Shown here: piece by piece, positions 1 to 9,408 of the stretch
Layout of the letters: every line of letters starts with the position of its first letter
How positions within the stretch are numbered: the first letter of the stretch is position 1
Source of the DNA: Candidatus Omnitrophota bacterium
Lineage (GTDB): Bacteria; Omnitrophota; Gorgyraeia; Gygaellales; Profunditerraquicolaceae
Direction: 5' to 3'
Assembly: GCA_016208765.1 (NCBI GenBank)
Contig: JACQXK010000032.1
Location: forward strand, 1-54,384
Length of the DNA: 54,384 nucleotides
Position numbers and translations under genes: made by a program
The notes under the pieces: model-generated
Seen by the model: the letters and a program-made list of their open reading frames with translations, nothing else
What the model was told of the DNA's origin: nothing
Database searches by the model: none

Positions 1-338
1 GCAAAACCTGTGTACTTTCGTTCGCCGCAAAGCCTTGCACACTAGTAGATATAGCGATGCCAAAAAATCTCTGATTGTGTGCTCACAGGAGACTTTTGTT
101 GCTTAATACTCGGAGTTTTATTTTTATGGGTGACGAGGCGCGATTTGAGCAGGACGTCTGAAGCCCCGAACGGGCATGGTTCGCCCGCTATCAATTTATC
201 TGCGAGAGTGAGGGGCTGAAGCCGAGCGCAGTTTTGCCACGCTGGGGCAAAACAAGCGTTCCTGCGAAAACACGCCTCGGCAGGACCCATAAAAATAAAA
301 CTCTGCTTAAGAACAAAGAAATCCAGAAAATTTATATT
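1..338. other. Gene-free stretch downstream of ruvB
   Basis: Apart from the fold-back element at 113-303, I see no convincing gene, tRNA or terminator here. A minus-strand open frame across 42-290 exists only because of the repeat and starts inside its right arm. Bases 1-112 show no recognisable motif. Confidence 0.5.
113..303. repeat. 190-bp fold-back element with 19-bp perfect terminal inverted repeats
   Basis: The ends are exact inverted copies: 113-131 reads GAGTTTTATTTTTATGGGT and 285-303 is its reverse complement. Inside, further segments pair in register: CGAGGCG at 134-140 with CGCCTCG at 273-279, and GCAGGA at 149-154 with TCCTGC at 260-265. Two local hairpins lie within: 231-238 with 246-253 (8-bp stem), and 171-175 with 183-187. 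The interior is clearly more GC-rich than the AT-rich arms and the neighbouring DNA. The element could be a non-autonomous mobile element of MITE type or a structured RNA made as the ruvB transcript runs on. There is no transposase gene here and no clear target-site duplication. Function unknown. Confidence 0.6.
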
Positions 339-1385
339 TTAGAACATCTCCTCTTGCTTCTCGTATTTAATCCCGAAATGGTCGTAACAAAGTTTAGTGG
401 CAAGGCGGCCGCGGGAAGTACGTTTTAAATAACTTGCCTTTAATAAATACGGCTCAACAGTATCAACAATAGTATCAACTTCCTCATTAAGGCTTGCTGC
501 AATTGACTCAGCCCCCACAGGGCCGCCGTTATAAGTTGTCAAAATAAGTTTTAATACCTTGCGATCCAGATCATCAAGCCCTGCCGTATCAATGCCAAGT
601 TCACTTAATGTCTTTGCTGCAATCTCAAGATTAATTTTCTCTATTTTTGCCACCTGCGCATAATCGCGCACCCTGCGCAAGAGCCGATTTGCAATTCTTG
701 GCGTGCCGCGAGCTCGTCGTGCAATCTCTTGGGAAGCATCATCATCTATGCCAACGCCCAAAGACTTGGCAGAATGCTTGATGATCTTAGAAAGGTCATC
801 AACATTATAAAAATCAAGATGATAAAAGATCCCGAAACGGCTGCGTAAAGGCGAAGCAAGAAGCCCGCTTCTTGTTGTCGCACCGACTAATGTAAAAGGC
901 TTAAGATTAAATTTAATTGTCCTAGCGTACTGGCCCTTATCAATAACAAAATCAATCTGAAAATTCTCCATTGCCGGATACAAAAACTCCTCCACCACTT
1001 TGGAGAGCCGGTGTATCTCGTCAATAAAAAGAATATCCCCTTTTTCAAGATTAGTAAGAATACCGATAAGGTCACCTGCACGGGCAATCGCAGGGCCGGA
1101 GGTTGCGGTGATTTTTGAGCCCATTTCATGGGCAATAATATGAGAAAGGCTGGTCTTGCCCAACCCCGGAGGGCCGCTTAAGAGAACATGTTCAAGCGGC
1201 TCTTTTCTTTGCTTTGCCGCTTGGATAGAAACCTTAAGGCTGTCAACAATCTCCTTATGCCCGACGAACTCAAGCAATTTCTTGGGCCTTAAAGAGATAT
1301 TTAAAACTAAATCCTCTTCAGATTCCTTTACGTCACTGACTATTCTGCTGCCCTTGAGCAGCGTCTGCCTCGTCTCTTCGCTCAT
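339..1385 (-). CDS. ruvB: Holliday junction branch migration helicase RuvB
   Basis: RuvB is the hexameric AAA+ motor that, with RuvA, drives branch migration of Holliday junctions during recombinational repair. The 348-residue length is normal. Visible motifs are Walker A GPPGLGKTSL near residue 70, Walker B DILFIDEIHRL near 120, the sensor/arginine-finger stretch GATTRSGLLASPLRSRFG near 170, and the C-terminal winged-helix domain, including the conserved GGPVGAESIA segment near 290. The start at 1385 gives a usual N terminus (MSEE then acidic residues and SLRP), but it means the first 53 nt overlap the end of scpA. ruvA and ruvC are not in the window. It is the last gene of the long minus-strand run. 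Identity is certain. Confidence 0.97.
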   Translation of the reverse strand: MSEETRQTLLKGSRIVSDVKESEEDLVLNISLRPKKLLEFVGHKEIVDSLKVSIQAAKQRKEPLEHVLLSGPPGLGKTSLSHIIAHEMGSKITATSGPAIARAGDLIGILTNLEKGDILFIDEIHRLSKVVEEFLYPAMENFQIDFVIDKGQYARTIKFNLKPFTLVGATTRSGLLASPLRSRFGIFYHLDFYNVDDLSKIIKHSAKSLGVGIDDDASQEIARRARGTPRIANRLLRRVRDYAQVAKIEKINLEIAAKTLSELGIDTAGLDDLDRKVLKLILTTYNGGPVGAESIAASLNEEVDTIVDTVEPYLLKASYLKRTSRGRLATKLCYDHFGIKYEKQEEMF

Positions 1386-2112
1386 AAGGAATAATATTTT
1401 CCCTGTTACGGGAAATCTCTATCTCCGAGAACAAATCCTTTTGCAAGGCTCTTGCCTCTTTCATGCGGATCAATTCAAGGATCGCCAGGAATGTAACAAT
1501 AACCTCAAGTTTATTCTTTGCCTTATTGAATAACTCAGAGATTCGCACCGATTGCCTGATTAAAAGTAAATGCAATAAATCATGCAGTTTCTGGTCAATG
1601 CTAAACTCATCCTTAATAACTTCATAAAAAACCTCTTTGGGGATATCTTTTAACGCTGAAGAAAAAGCATTGATCAAATCAAAAATACTTGCTTCAAAAT
1701 ACATCTCCTTTTTCTCTTCAATTTCTTTCTCAAGCTCCACCTTTGGCCGTTTAAACACTTCCCGCTGCTCTAATTCCTTCTGACGCAAAGATTCTGCTAT
1801 TTCTTTAAATTTCTCATACTCTAACAGGCGCCTAACCAGCTCTTCGCGCGGATCTTCCTGCTCCTCTTGCTCCGACGAAACTTCTACAGGAAGAAGCATC
1901 TTTGACTTAATCTGCATCAGGGTCGCAGCCATCACCAAGAATTCCCCCGCAATATTTAAATCTAAAAGCTGCATCAGATCAAGATATTTTAAATACTGCT
2001 CGGTAACCTGCGCTATAGGAATATCATAGATGTTTAAATGATCCTTTTTTACCAGATATAACAAAAGGTCCAAAGGGCCCTCAAACATCTCTATTTTGAT
2101 TTTATATGCCAT
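1333..2112 (-). CDS. scpA: Segregation and condensation protein A (kleisin ScpA)
   Basis: ScpA is the kleisin that bridges the SMC ATPase heads together with ScpB and so helps compact and segregate the chromosome. The 259-residue protein begins with the typical ScpA signature (IKIEMFEGPLDLLLYLV, residues 5-21), followed by DIPIAQVTEQYL and the helix LNIAGEFLVMAATLMQIKSK. The middle is highly charged, as in the family, and the C-terminal winged helix is recognisable. The last 53 nt overlap the ruvB frame, so the Gln/Asp-rich tail is coded by the same DNA as the RuvB N terminus. It starts 2 nt after the trpS stop. scpB is not adjacent. Confidence 0.93.
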   Translation of the reverse strand: MAYKIKIEMFEGPLDLLLYLVKKDHLNIYDIPIAQVTEQYLKYLDLMQLLDLNIAGEFLVMAATLMQIKSKMLLPVEVSSEQEEQEDPREELVRRLLEYEKFKEIAESLRQKELEQREVFKRPKVELEKEIEEKKEMYFEASIFDLINAFSSALKDIPKEVFYEVIKDEFSIDQKLHDLLHLLLIRQSVRISELFNKAKNKLEVIVTFLAILELIRMKEARALQKDLFSEIEISRNRENIIPYERRDEADAAQGQQNSQ

Positions 2113-2113
2113 T

Positions 2114-3094
2114 TTATATTTTCATTGCCCGCCTGACATCGGCCATGGTATTCGCTGCTGCTTCACGCGCCTTTTGCCTGCCGTTATCAAGAATCTTACG
2201 AACCACAGAAGTATCCTGCAACAATTCATTTCTTTTCAGCTGCACAGGCTTTAAATAATCCAAAATAGCCGCGGCCAAACGCTTCTTGCATTCAGTGCAT
2301 CCCAACTTTGCATTTTCGCACCAGTCCCTAACTTCATCTTTTTTTTCAGGAGCAAATATTTCATAATAGGAATAAACATTGCATATATCCGGATGGCCCT
2401 GATCAGCTAATTTTATCCTCTTAGGATCAGTAATCATAGAAGACACTTTTTTCATGATCACTCCATCAGAATCAGAAATATTTATGGCATTATTATAACT
2501 CTTACTCATCTTTCTGTTATCAAGCCCAAGAAGACGCGGGTGCTTGGTTAAAATAGCTTTTGGCTCAGGCAAAACCTTTGTTTTATAAAGAAGATTGAAC
2601 CGCCTGCCAATTTCCCGGGTTAATTCCAGATGCGGCAATTGATCCTCTCCTACGGGAACAGCATCTGCCTTGTAAAGCATAATGTCTGCTGCCTGCAATA
2701 CCGGATAACCAAGAAAGCCATACGTATGCAGGTCACGGGTTTTTACCTCGCGCAACTGCTCTTTATATGTCGGGCAGCGCTCCAATAAACCAAGAGGAGT
2801 AAAACAGGAAAAGATCATGTGCAGCTCAAGATGCTCAGGGACCTGCGATTGAATAAAAATAGTGGATTTCTCAGGATCAATGCCTGCTGCCAACCAGTCA
2901 ATCACATTATCTATTGCATAATCAGATATATTCTCCGGCGCCTCATACTCTCCCATAAGAGCATGCCAGTCTGCCACCATAAAAAAACAATCATATTCTT
3001 TCTGAAGCTTAATCCAATTTTCTAATGCTCCGGCCAAGTGCCCCAGATGCAGGCTGCCAGTCGGACGCATTCCGCTTAATATTCGCTTATTCAT
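2114..3094 (-). CDS. trpS: Tryptophanyl-tRNA synthetase
   Basis: This class Ic synthetase charges tRNA-Trp. The 326-residue length fits the bacterial enzyme. The HIGH-type motif is GSLHLGHL near residue 13, and the KMSKS loop is an exact KMSKSYNN near 195. GEDQLPHLELTREIGRRFN, characteristic of TrpRS, sits near 148. The 5' leader between it and infB is only 39 nt and is made largely of a heptamer array (3104-3138), so there is no good Shine-Dalgarno sequence before the ATG at 3094. Translation may be coupled or weak. Identity is certain. Confidence 0.97.
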   Translation of the reverse strand: MNKRILSGMRPTGSLHLGHLAGALENWIKLQKEYDCFFMVADWHALMGEYEAPENISDYAIDNVIDWLAAGIDPEKSTIFIQSQVPEHLELHMIFSCFTPLGLLERCPTYKEQLREVKTRDLHTYGFLGYPVLQAADIMLYKADAVPVGEDQLPHLELTREIGRRFNLLYKTKVLPEPKAILTKHPRLLGLDNRKMSKSYNNAINISDSDGVIMKKVSSMITDPKRIKLADQGHPDICNVYSYYEIFAPEKKDEVRDWCENAKLGCTECKKRLAAAILDYLKPVQLKRNELLQDTSVVRKILDNGRQKAREAAANTMADVRRAMKI

Positions 3095-3103
3095 AGATGA
3101 AAT

Positions 3104-3138
3104 CTCGTAATTGGTAATTTACAAGTTGTTAAATTACA
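3104..3138. repeat. Degenerate heptamer array with an AT-rich hairpin
   Basis: Five consecutive 7-nt units can be read here: CTCGTAA, TTGGTAA, TTTACAA, GTTGTTA and AATTACA. Within them GTAATTTA (3114-3121) and TAAATTAC (3130-3137) form a perfect 8-bp stem with an 8-nt loop. The array fills the infB-trpS gap and covers the infB stop codon. It resembles arrays at 13151, 33449 and 41442. Confidence 0.5.
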
Positions 3139-5386
3139 GCTTCCTCGCTATTCTCTCCAAATCATAGGCCTCAATCAAATCGCCTACCTGATAATCAACG
3201 AACCCTCCAACCACTATACCGCATTCAAAACCGTCGCTAACCTCGCGCACATCATCTTTTAAATGTTTTAAAGATGAGAGCTTGTCCTCGTGAATAACAT
3301 CTCCATTGCGCACAACACTAACCGTATTATTACGATTAATCTTACCTTTCACCACAATGCACCCTGCAACAGCTCCTGCTTTGGTAAGTTTAAATACTTT
3401 TCTTACTTCTGCCCGGCCAATAAAGATCTTCTTAAATTTAGGCTCAAGCATGCCTTCCACAGCAGCCTTTATATCATTGGCAAGCTCATAAATAATATTG
3501 TAAGTCTTTACATCCACGCCTTCCTTGGACACCTGCTCGCGGGCAAGGGAATCCATGCTAACATTAAACCCAAGGATAAGCGCGTTTGAGGCCATAGCAA
3601 GGACAACATCAGAAGTATTGATGCTTCCGACACCTGTATGGATTATATCAATCTTTATTTCAGAGACATTAAGCTTACGCAAAGTTTCTTTGATTGCCTC
3701 CAGCGACCCCTGCACGTCCGCCTTAATAATGATCTTCAATTCCTTAATTTTTCCTTCTTGTATCTGAGCATGCAATTCTTCAAGGTTCACCCTTTTTACA
3801 ACTTTCATATCGCGCTGGCGTTCTTTTTCCGCGCGGATTTGAGCAATCTCTTTTGCTTCTTTATCGTCGCTGATAACAAAAAATTGTTCCCCTGCAACAG
3901 GCACTTCAGAGATCCCTAAAACTTCAACCGGATGCCCGGGGCCTGCAGAAGTTACCGCCTGAGCGCGGTCATTAAACATAGCACGGATTTTCCCGAAAAG
4001 TTTTCCAACAATAATATTTTCATTTAAATGCAGTGTTCCGTTTTGTACCAAAAGAGTAGCGACCGGCCCTCTGCCTTTAGACATTTTTGCTTCAATTACC
4101 ACGCCATGGGCAAGACGATGGGGGTTAGCCTTTAACTCCAGCATCTGCGCCTCAAGTAAAATCATTTCTAGAAGATTATCAATACCAACGCCTGTTTTTG
4201 CAGACACCGGCACAACAATAGTTTTACCTCCCCAGTCCTCAGGAGCAAGATCAAATTTACCCAGCTGTTTCTTCACGATATCCGGGTTTGCCTGAGGCTT
4301 ATCAATCTTATTTAGAGCGATAATAATAGGCACCCCTGCGGCACGGGCATGATCAATGGCTTCTTCTGTCTGAGGCATAATCCCGTCGTCAGCCGCCACC
4401 ACTAAAACCACCAGATCCGTTACACTTGCTCCTCTGGCGCGCATAGCAGTAAAAGCTTCATGGCCTGGCGTATCCAAGAAAGTAATCTCCCCGTGTTCAA
4501 GCTTGACCCGGTATGCTCCGATATGTTGTGTAATACCGCCATGTTCAGAATCAACAACTTTAGTCTTTCTGATCGCATCAAGAAGTGAGGTCTTACCATG
4601 ATCAACATGGCCCATAAAAGTGACAATCGGTGCGCGCGGAAGCAATAACTTTACATCATCTTCCTTTTGATGAACACGCAAAATCAACTCTTCTTTATCC
4701 GGAGCTTTTTTTATTTTGAAATGGTATTTTTCTCCTAACTTTGCCACAACCTGCTCATCCAACCCCTGATTTATCCCGGACATCACCCGCATATCCATCA
4801 GGGTTTTAATTATTGTAGAAGGTTTTTCCTGCAGCTTTATAGACAAGTCCTTGACAGTTACAGGCAATTCAAGTTCCAGTTCTTTCATTTCCTGCTCAGG
4901 CTTGGACAAAACAGTAGCAGGTACTTCTTTTGGCACTTCCGCAACTTTCGGCTTTAATTGAACGGCCTCTTCAACCTTTGGTTTTTGCTCAGTTGTAGCC
5001 GCAGGCTTTAAAGTTGCTTTTTGTTCAACAATTTTCTGGGTAACTTTTTGCGGAACTTGCTTTGAAACAATCTTTTCTTCAACAGGCTTTAAGATAACTT
5101 TTGGTTCAACAGGCTTGTGCTTCAAAACTTCAGTATTTATTTTATGCGGGCTAACTTCATGAGAAACATGCTCAACAGCATGTTCATGCTTAACTTCTTT
5201 TTTTATTACCGGCTTGGCCTTTGACATAATATGTTCTGTCTTTTTTGCCCTGACTGCTGTAGCCTTTTTAACAAGGCCCGCTTTAGAAGCTGCTTTCTTT
5301 TCTGCAGCCGGCTTAACAAGAACCTTCTTTATTTTTACCTCGCCTGTTTTCTTATGCACTGCCTTTTCTGCTTTCGCCTTTACCAT
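3134..5386 (-). CDS. infB: Translation initiation factor IF-2
   Basis: IF-2 is the GTPase that delivers initiator tRNA to the 30S subunit and promotes 50S joining. The 750-residue protein has a Lys/Ala/Val/Glu-rich low-complexity N terminus (residues 1-175), a single IF2_N module (about 176-235), and then the G domain with [14 protein letters not shown] (G1, near 260), DTPGHEAF (G3) and NKIDKP (G4). Domains II, III and the tRNA-binding C2 domain follow to the end. A good ribosome-binding site (AAGGA) precedes the ATG at 5386. It lies 15 nt after nusA, the classic nusA-infB arrangement, but rbfA and truB do not follow; trpS does. Confidence 0.97.
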   Translation of the reverse strand: MVKAKAEKAVHKKTGEVKIKKVLVKPAAEKKAASKAGLVKKATAVRAKKTEHIMSKAKPVIKKEVKHEHAVEHVSHEVSPHKINTEVLKHKPVEPKVILKPVEEKIVSKQVPQKVTQKIVEQKATLKPAATTEQKPKVEEAVQLKPKVAEVPKEVPATVLSKPEQEMKELELELPVTVKDLSIKLQEKPSTIIKTLMDMRVMSGINQGLDEQVVAKLGEKYHFKIKKAPDKEELILRVHQKEDDVKLLLPRAPIVTFMGHVDHGKTSLLDAIRKTKVVDSEHGGITQHIGAYRVKLEHGEITFLDTPGHEAFTAMRARGASVTDLVVLVVAADDGIMPQTEEAIDHARAAGVPIIIALNKIDKPQANPDIVKKQLGKFDLAPEDWGGKTIVVPVSAKTGVGIDNLLEMILLEAQMLELKANPHRLAHGVVIEAKMSKGRGPVATLLVQNGTLHLNENIIVGKLFGKIRAMFNDRAQAVTSAGPGHPVEVLGISEVPVAGEQFFVISDDKEAKEIAQIRAEKERQRDMKVVKRVNLEELHAQIQEGKIKELKIIIKADVQGSLEAIKETLRKLNVSEIKIDIIHTGVGSINTSDVVLAMASNALILGFNVSMDSLAREQVSKEGVDVKTYNIIYELANDIKAAVEGMLEPKFKKIFIGRAEVRKVFKLTKAGAVAGCIVVKGKINRNNTVSVVRNGDVIHEDKLSSLKHLKDDVREVSDGFECGIVVGGFVDYQVGDLIEAYDLERIARKL

Positions 5387-5401
5387 AGACTAATCCTTCT
5401 T

Positions 5402-6592
5402 TCACGATTTTATTTTTTTTGCCTGCTTAATTATTTTCTCGGCTTTTTTCTCACCGATACCCTTAATTTTAGTCAAACCATCAATACCAGCATTTAGAAT
5501 ATCTTCAACGTTCTTTATCCCGGATTCTTTTAGGCTTTCTATAGTTTTGTCTCCCACGCCGTCTAACTGCGCAAGTGAAGATTCTTTCTCTGCCTCAACC
5601 GCTTCTTCCTGAGGCTCAGTTATTTTATCAGCCAACTCCTGCTTTTTAGCTGCGGTATCCTTTGTGCGGATATCCAATTCCCAGCCGATAAGCCTTGAGG
5701 CAAGGCGCACATTCTGCCCGTGTTTGCCAATAGCAAGCGACAACTGGTCATCATTAACAATTACTTCTGCTTTAAGCTTTTCTTTATCCAGCTTAATTTC
5801 AGCAACCTCCGCAGGAGAAAGCGCAGCCTTGATATACTCGCGGATATCTTCATTATAACGGACGATATCAATCTTTTCACCCTGTAATTCATTAACGATA
5901 TTTCTTACGCGATTTCCGCGCATACCCACACATGCGCCAACAGAATCAACTTTTTCATTTTTTGACCAGACTGCGATCTTTGTCCTTTCGCCTGCCTGGC
6001 GCGCAATTGATTTTACTTCCACAATACCCTCGTATATTTCAGGGACTTCCAATTCAAACAGTTTTTTGACAAAATTAGGATGTGTCCTTGAAAGAATAAT
6101 CTGCGGGCCACGGGTTTCTTTTTTTACCTCTGCCACAAACGCGCGTATACGCTGGCCTTGTTTAAAATCATCTTTCGGGGACTGTTCGCGCTTAAGCAAT
6201 ACCCCTTCTGCTTTTCCCAAAAGATCCACTATGATATTGCCTTTTTCAAAACGATACACCCCGCCACTAACGATCTCACCGACCTTGCCCTGAAAATCAT
6301 TGAATACCACATCCTTTTCTGCTTCGCGCATTTTCTGAATAATTACCTGACGCGCAGTAGAAGCGGCAATACGCCCAAAATCAATATTTGTTATCTCGGC
6401 ATTATTGCGAAAAGCCTTGATTTTCCCGGTCCCGGGATCAAGTTCAACCCTTAATTCCTCGTCGGGCTTTAAATCAATCACTCTTTTGGCCGCGCTCAGT
6501 AACGCGCTTTGAATTGCATCAATCAAAACTTCTTTTTTGATCCCTTTTTCTCTCTCAATTTGTTCTATAATTGCCAATAACTCCTGACTCAT
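5402..6592 (-). CDS. nusA: Transcription termination/antitermination factor NusA
   Basis: NusA binds RNA polymerase and modulates pausing, termination and antitermination. The 396-residue protein has the N-terminal polymerase-binding domain (1-125), an S1 domain (about 130-200), KH1 containing GACVGMRGNRVRNIV and KH2 containing LAIGKHGQNVRLASRLIG. After a short acidic linker, the C terminus is a helix-hairpin-helix region with two GVG/GIG turns (residues 342-396), a common alternative to the acidic repeats of E. coli. The ribosome-binding site AGAGAGG lies 6 nt before the ATG. The rimP-nusA-infB order is conserved across bacteria. Confidence 0.97.
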   Translation of the reverse strand: MSQELLAIIEQIEREKGIKKEVLIDAIQSALLSAAKRVIDLKPDEELRVELDPGTGKIKAFRNNAEITNIDFGRIAASTARQVIIQKMREAEKDVVFNDFQGKVGEIVSGGVYRFEKGNIIVDLLGKAEGVLLKREQSPKDDFKQGQRIRAFVAEVKKETRGPQIILSRTHPNFVKKLFELEVPEIYEGIVEVKSIARQAGERTKIAVWSKNEKVDSVGACVGMRGNRVRNIVNELQGEKIDIVRYNEDIREYIKAALSPAEVAEIKLDKEKLKAEVIVNDDQLSLAIGKHGQNVRLASRLIGWELDIRTKDTAAKKQELADKITEPQEEAVEAEKESSLAQLDGVGDKTIESLKESGIKNVEDILNAGIDGLTKIKGIGEKKAEKIIKQAKKIKS

Positions 6593-6638
6593 ATCAACCT
6601 CTCTGTTTGTAGTTTTGCTAATCTGAAATAGACACCTG

Positions 6639-7100
6639 TTAAAATAATTCCTGTCTTGCCTTGTTTATATTAGAATAATCTATCTTAATAATATCCCCTT
6701 GTATTTCTACACCAACGTTTGTTTCATCAACTCCGGAAATTCTCCCGAACCATTCCAACTTGCCATTTACAGGCTCTCTCAAAAAGAAACGGACATCTTT
6801 ATTTAAGCAGCGCAAGAAATCCTTTTTTGTTTTTAGCGGGCGGTCAAGCCCCGGAGAAGAAACCTCCAGGATATAATCATTCTCCAAAATAGCTTTCTCT
6901 TCAAGCATTATGCCAATTGCGCTGTTAATATCTGCACATTCATCTATGGTTATCCCGCCCTCAAGCCTATCCACTAAGATCCTTAAGACAAGATCCCTTC
7001 CTTCCTGCCTGTAGATAACCTCAACTAAATCAAAACCTTTATCTTTCAGAAAACCTTCAAGAATATTCGTAAGCTGGTTAATTATTTCCTGCCTGTCCAT
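6639..7100 (-). CDS. rimP: Ribosome maturation factor RimP
   Basis: RimP assists assembly of the 30S subunit. The 153-residue length is standard. Family hallmarks are GFDLVEVIYRQEGRDLVLRI (residues 18-37), GGITIDECADINSAIG and the central YILEVSSPGLDRPL motif near residue 80, followed by an SH3-like C-terminal domain. It lies directly upstream of nusA in transcription, the usual place for this gene, which supports the call. Confidence 0.95.
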   Translation of the reverse strand: MDRQEIINQLTNILEGFLKDKGFDLVEVIYRQEGRDLVLRILVDRLEGGITIDECADINSAIGIMLEEKAILENDYILEVSSPGLDRPLKTKKDFLRCLNKDVRFFLREPVNGKLEWFGRISGVDETNVGVEIQGDIIKIDYSNINKARQELF

Positions 7101-7119
7101 TTACAACCCCTAATTTATG

Positions 7120-8364
7120 TTATATTCGCTTCTTGATCTCTTGCACTATTTCAGCCCTCGGGCTGATAATCTTCTCTTTAGTTGAGCGCACTTTTAATTC
7201 AACTAAATTATCTTTTAAAGAATTCTTCCCGATAATTAACTGCAAAGGGATACCCAAAAGATCGGCATCCTTAAATTTAACGCCTGCTCGCTCATCCCTG
7301 TCGTCAAAAAGAACGTCTATGCCCAAATCATGCAATTCTTTATAAAGGCCCAAGGACAAATCCATTATTTTTACATCAGTAACATCCAAAGGCAAGATCA
7401 TCGCCCGATAAGGAGCTAACTCTTTTGGCCAAATAATGCCGTCTGCATCATTGTTCTGTTCAATCACCGCCGAAATCAGGCGCGAAACCCCGATTCCATA
7501 ACAACCCATGATAACGGGCAAAAGTTTACCATGCGCATCAAGAAAATTTGCTCCTAAACCAACGCTGTATTTTGTGCCTAATTTAAAAATATGCCCGACT
7601 TCAATGCAATTTAGTTTTTCCTGCTCCTGTCCGCATACCTTGCAAGATCCTGTACTATCCTCTTTAAATGTTTTGGCCAGATTACATCTTTTACAAAATA
7701 AAACCACATCTTCCCCGTCTTTAGCAGGGACCATAAACTCATGAGAAACTTTCCCTCCCATAACCCCGGAATCAGCCTCGGTAGTCAGGATTCTTAAACC
7801 GCAGCGGGAGAAAATCTTTTTATAGGCCTCAAACATTGCCTGATAATTCTTATCAAGCCCCTGTTCATCGCGGTCAAAACTATAGGCATCCTTCATAATA
7901 AATTCGCACGCCCTGATCAAGCCAAAACGCGGGCGGATCTCGTCGCGAAATTTAGTCTGGATCTGATAAAGCACAACCGGAAGCTGCCTGTAACTTGAAA
8001 CATTACTCCTGATTAAATCTGTGATTATCTCTTCATGCGTAGGGCCAAGGCAGATCTTTCTCCCCCTGCGGTCAACAAAACGGATCATTACCTCGCCGAT
8101 ATCCTTATCGCGCCCTGTCTTCTGCCATAATTCCAATGGCTGCAATGCCGGAAGCAACACTTCGCTTGCCCCGCAGGAATTCATTTCTTCCCTGATGATC
8201 CGCTGAATATTATTTAACACCTTTAAGCCTAATGGCAAATACGAATATGCCCCTGCCATAAGCATGCGCACAAACCCGGAACGCAGTAGAAGTTTGTGGC
8301 TGACTGAATCAGCCTCTTGAGGATTTTCTTTTAAAGTTGGAATAAAAGTTTTTGTCCAAAACAT
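7120..8364 (-). CDS. proS: Prolyl-tRNA synthetase lacking the editing insertion
   Basis: This class II synthetase charges tRNA-Pro. Motif 2 contains FRDEIRPRFGLIRACEFIMK followed by DAYSFD (about residues 130-160), motif 3 includes the GCYGIGVSRL stretch near 285, and a C-terminal anticodon-binding domain completes it. At 414 residues it is much shorter than the roughly 570-residue bacterial enzyme. The editing (INS) domain that normally lies between motifs 2 and 3 is replaced by a short segment with two CxxC pairs (CKRC and CKVC, about residues 225-245) that looks like a zinc ribbon. Mischarged Ala-tRNA-Pro would therefore need another editing protein. It directly abuts ispG: the ispG stop precedes the proS ATG with no gap. 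Confidence 0.94.
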   Translation of the reverse strand: MFWTKTFIPTLKENPQEADSVSHKLLLRSGFVRMLMAGAYSYLPLGLKVLNNIQRIIREEMNSCGASEVLLPALQPLELWQKTGRDKDIGEVMIRFVDRRGRKICLGPTHEEIITDLIRSNVSSYRQLPVVLYQIQTKFRDEIRPRFGLIRACEFIMKDAYSFDRDEQGLDKNYQAMFEAYKKIFSRCGLRILTTEADSGVMGGKVSHEFMVPAKDGEDVVLFCKRCNLAKTFKEDSTGSCKVCGQEQEKLNCIEVGHIFKLGTKYSVGLGANFLDAHGKLLPVIMGCYGIGVSRLISAVIEQNNDADGIIWPKELAPYRAMILPLDVTDVKIMDLSLGLYKELHDLGIDVLFDDRDERAGVKFKDADLLGIPLQLIIGKNSLKDNLVELKVRSTKEKIISPRAEIVQEIKKRI

Positions 8365-9408
8365 TTAACTAACCATTTCTTTTAATAATACTTTCACACA
8401 ATCTTTGACTTTTACTTTTTTAACGGGCTTGCCGTGTTTAAATAACAATCCTTCATTCTTCCCAAAAGCAATACCAATATCCGCTTCTTTTGCTTCTCCC
8501 GGGCCATTAACAACACAACCCATTACGGCCACCTTTATAGAGCGAGCCGATGCCCGAGCGGTCAATAGCCGATTTTCTAAGTCTCTTACAACTTTCACCA
8601 AATCTACTTCACAGCGCCCGCAGGTAGGGCAGCTGATAATTTCAGGCCCAAAATTTCGTAATTCTAAAGACGACAAGATTGCCTTTGCCGCTAAAACTTC
8701 CTGCAAAGAATTATCTGTCAACGACACCCTAAGGGTATCGCCAATTCCTTCCAGCAACAACGCGCCCAATGCAACGCTGGACTTTATTGCTCCGCCAAAA
8801 GGCGTACCAGTGGCAGTAACTCCCAAGTGCAAAGGATAATCGCAAAGCTTTGAACATTTGCGATAAGCATCAATAGTATCAAGAATATTTGAAGCTTTTA
8901 AAGAGATTACGGTATTATAAAATTTCAAACCCTCTAAAATCTTTATATAATCTAACGCGCTATTAACCATATTGTCAACATTTACCCGGCGGTTCCTAAT
9001 GGATCCGGAGTTCACTCCCACTCTTATCGGGATACCGCACGCCTTTGCAGCGCTGACAACAGATTTAATTTCTTCTTTCTTATAAATATTACCCGGATTA
9101 AGCCTGATCTTATCTGCGCCGTTATCAATTGCTTTTAAAGCCAGTCGCCAGTCAAAATGAATATCCGCGACAATCGGAAGCCTTGATTTATCTTTAATCT
9201 TTTTTATCGCTGAAGCATCTTCATTATCTTTAACTGCCAAACGCACAATTTCACACCCGGCGTCAGCTAATTCTTTTATCTGCTTAAGAGTTGCTTCAAC
9301 GCAAGATGCCTTGACCTTGGTCATTGACTGGATGGCAACCGGATGATTACCCCCCAAAAATATTCTATCAATCTTTACAACCTTGCTTTTACGGCGTTTA
9401 ATTATCAT
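8365..9408 (-). CDS. ispG: 4-hydroxy-3-methylbut-2-enyl diphosphate synthase (IspG)
   Basis: IspG is the [4Fe-4S] enzyme that reduces MEcPP to HMBPP in the methylerythritol phosphate route to isoprenoids. The 347-residue protein is the short two-domain bacterial form. The TIM-barrel half has PVAIQSMTKVKA near residue 25, and the cluster ligands are seen as CPTCGRCEVD near 260 and MGCVVNGPGEAKEADIGIAF near 295. An extra Cys follows the CPTC motif (CPTCGRC). It overlaps rseP by 4 nt and shares this block with dxr, cdsA and uppS, a frequent bacterial cluster. Confidence 0.96.
   Translation of the reverse strand: MIIKRRKSKVVKIDRIFLGGNHPVAIQSMTKVKASCVEATLKQIKELADAGCEIVRLAVKDNEDASAIKKIKDKSRLPIVADIHFDWRLALKAIDNGADKIRLNPGNIYKKEEIKSVVSAAKACGIPIRVGVNSGSIRNRRVNVDNMVNSALDYIKILEGLKFYNTVISLKASNILDTIDAYRKCSKLCDYPLHLGVTATGTPFGGAIKSSVALGALLLEGIGDTLRVSLTDNSLQEVLAAKAILSSLELRNFGPEIISCPTCGRCEVDLVKVVRDLENRLLTARASARSIKVAVMGCVVNGPGEAKEADIGIAFGKNEGLLFKHGKPVKKVKVKDCVKVLLKEMVS

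Noticed and set aside
42-290. Minus-strand 82-codon open frame over the fold-back element
   Set aside because: It starts inside the repeat arm, has no ribosome-binding site and an improbable composition; the inverted repeat explains the open frame better.
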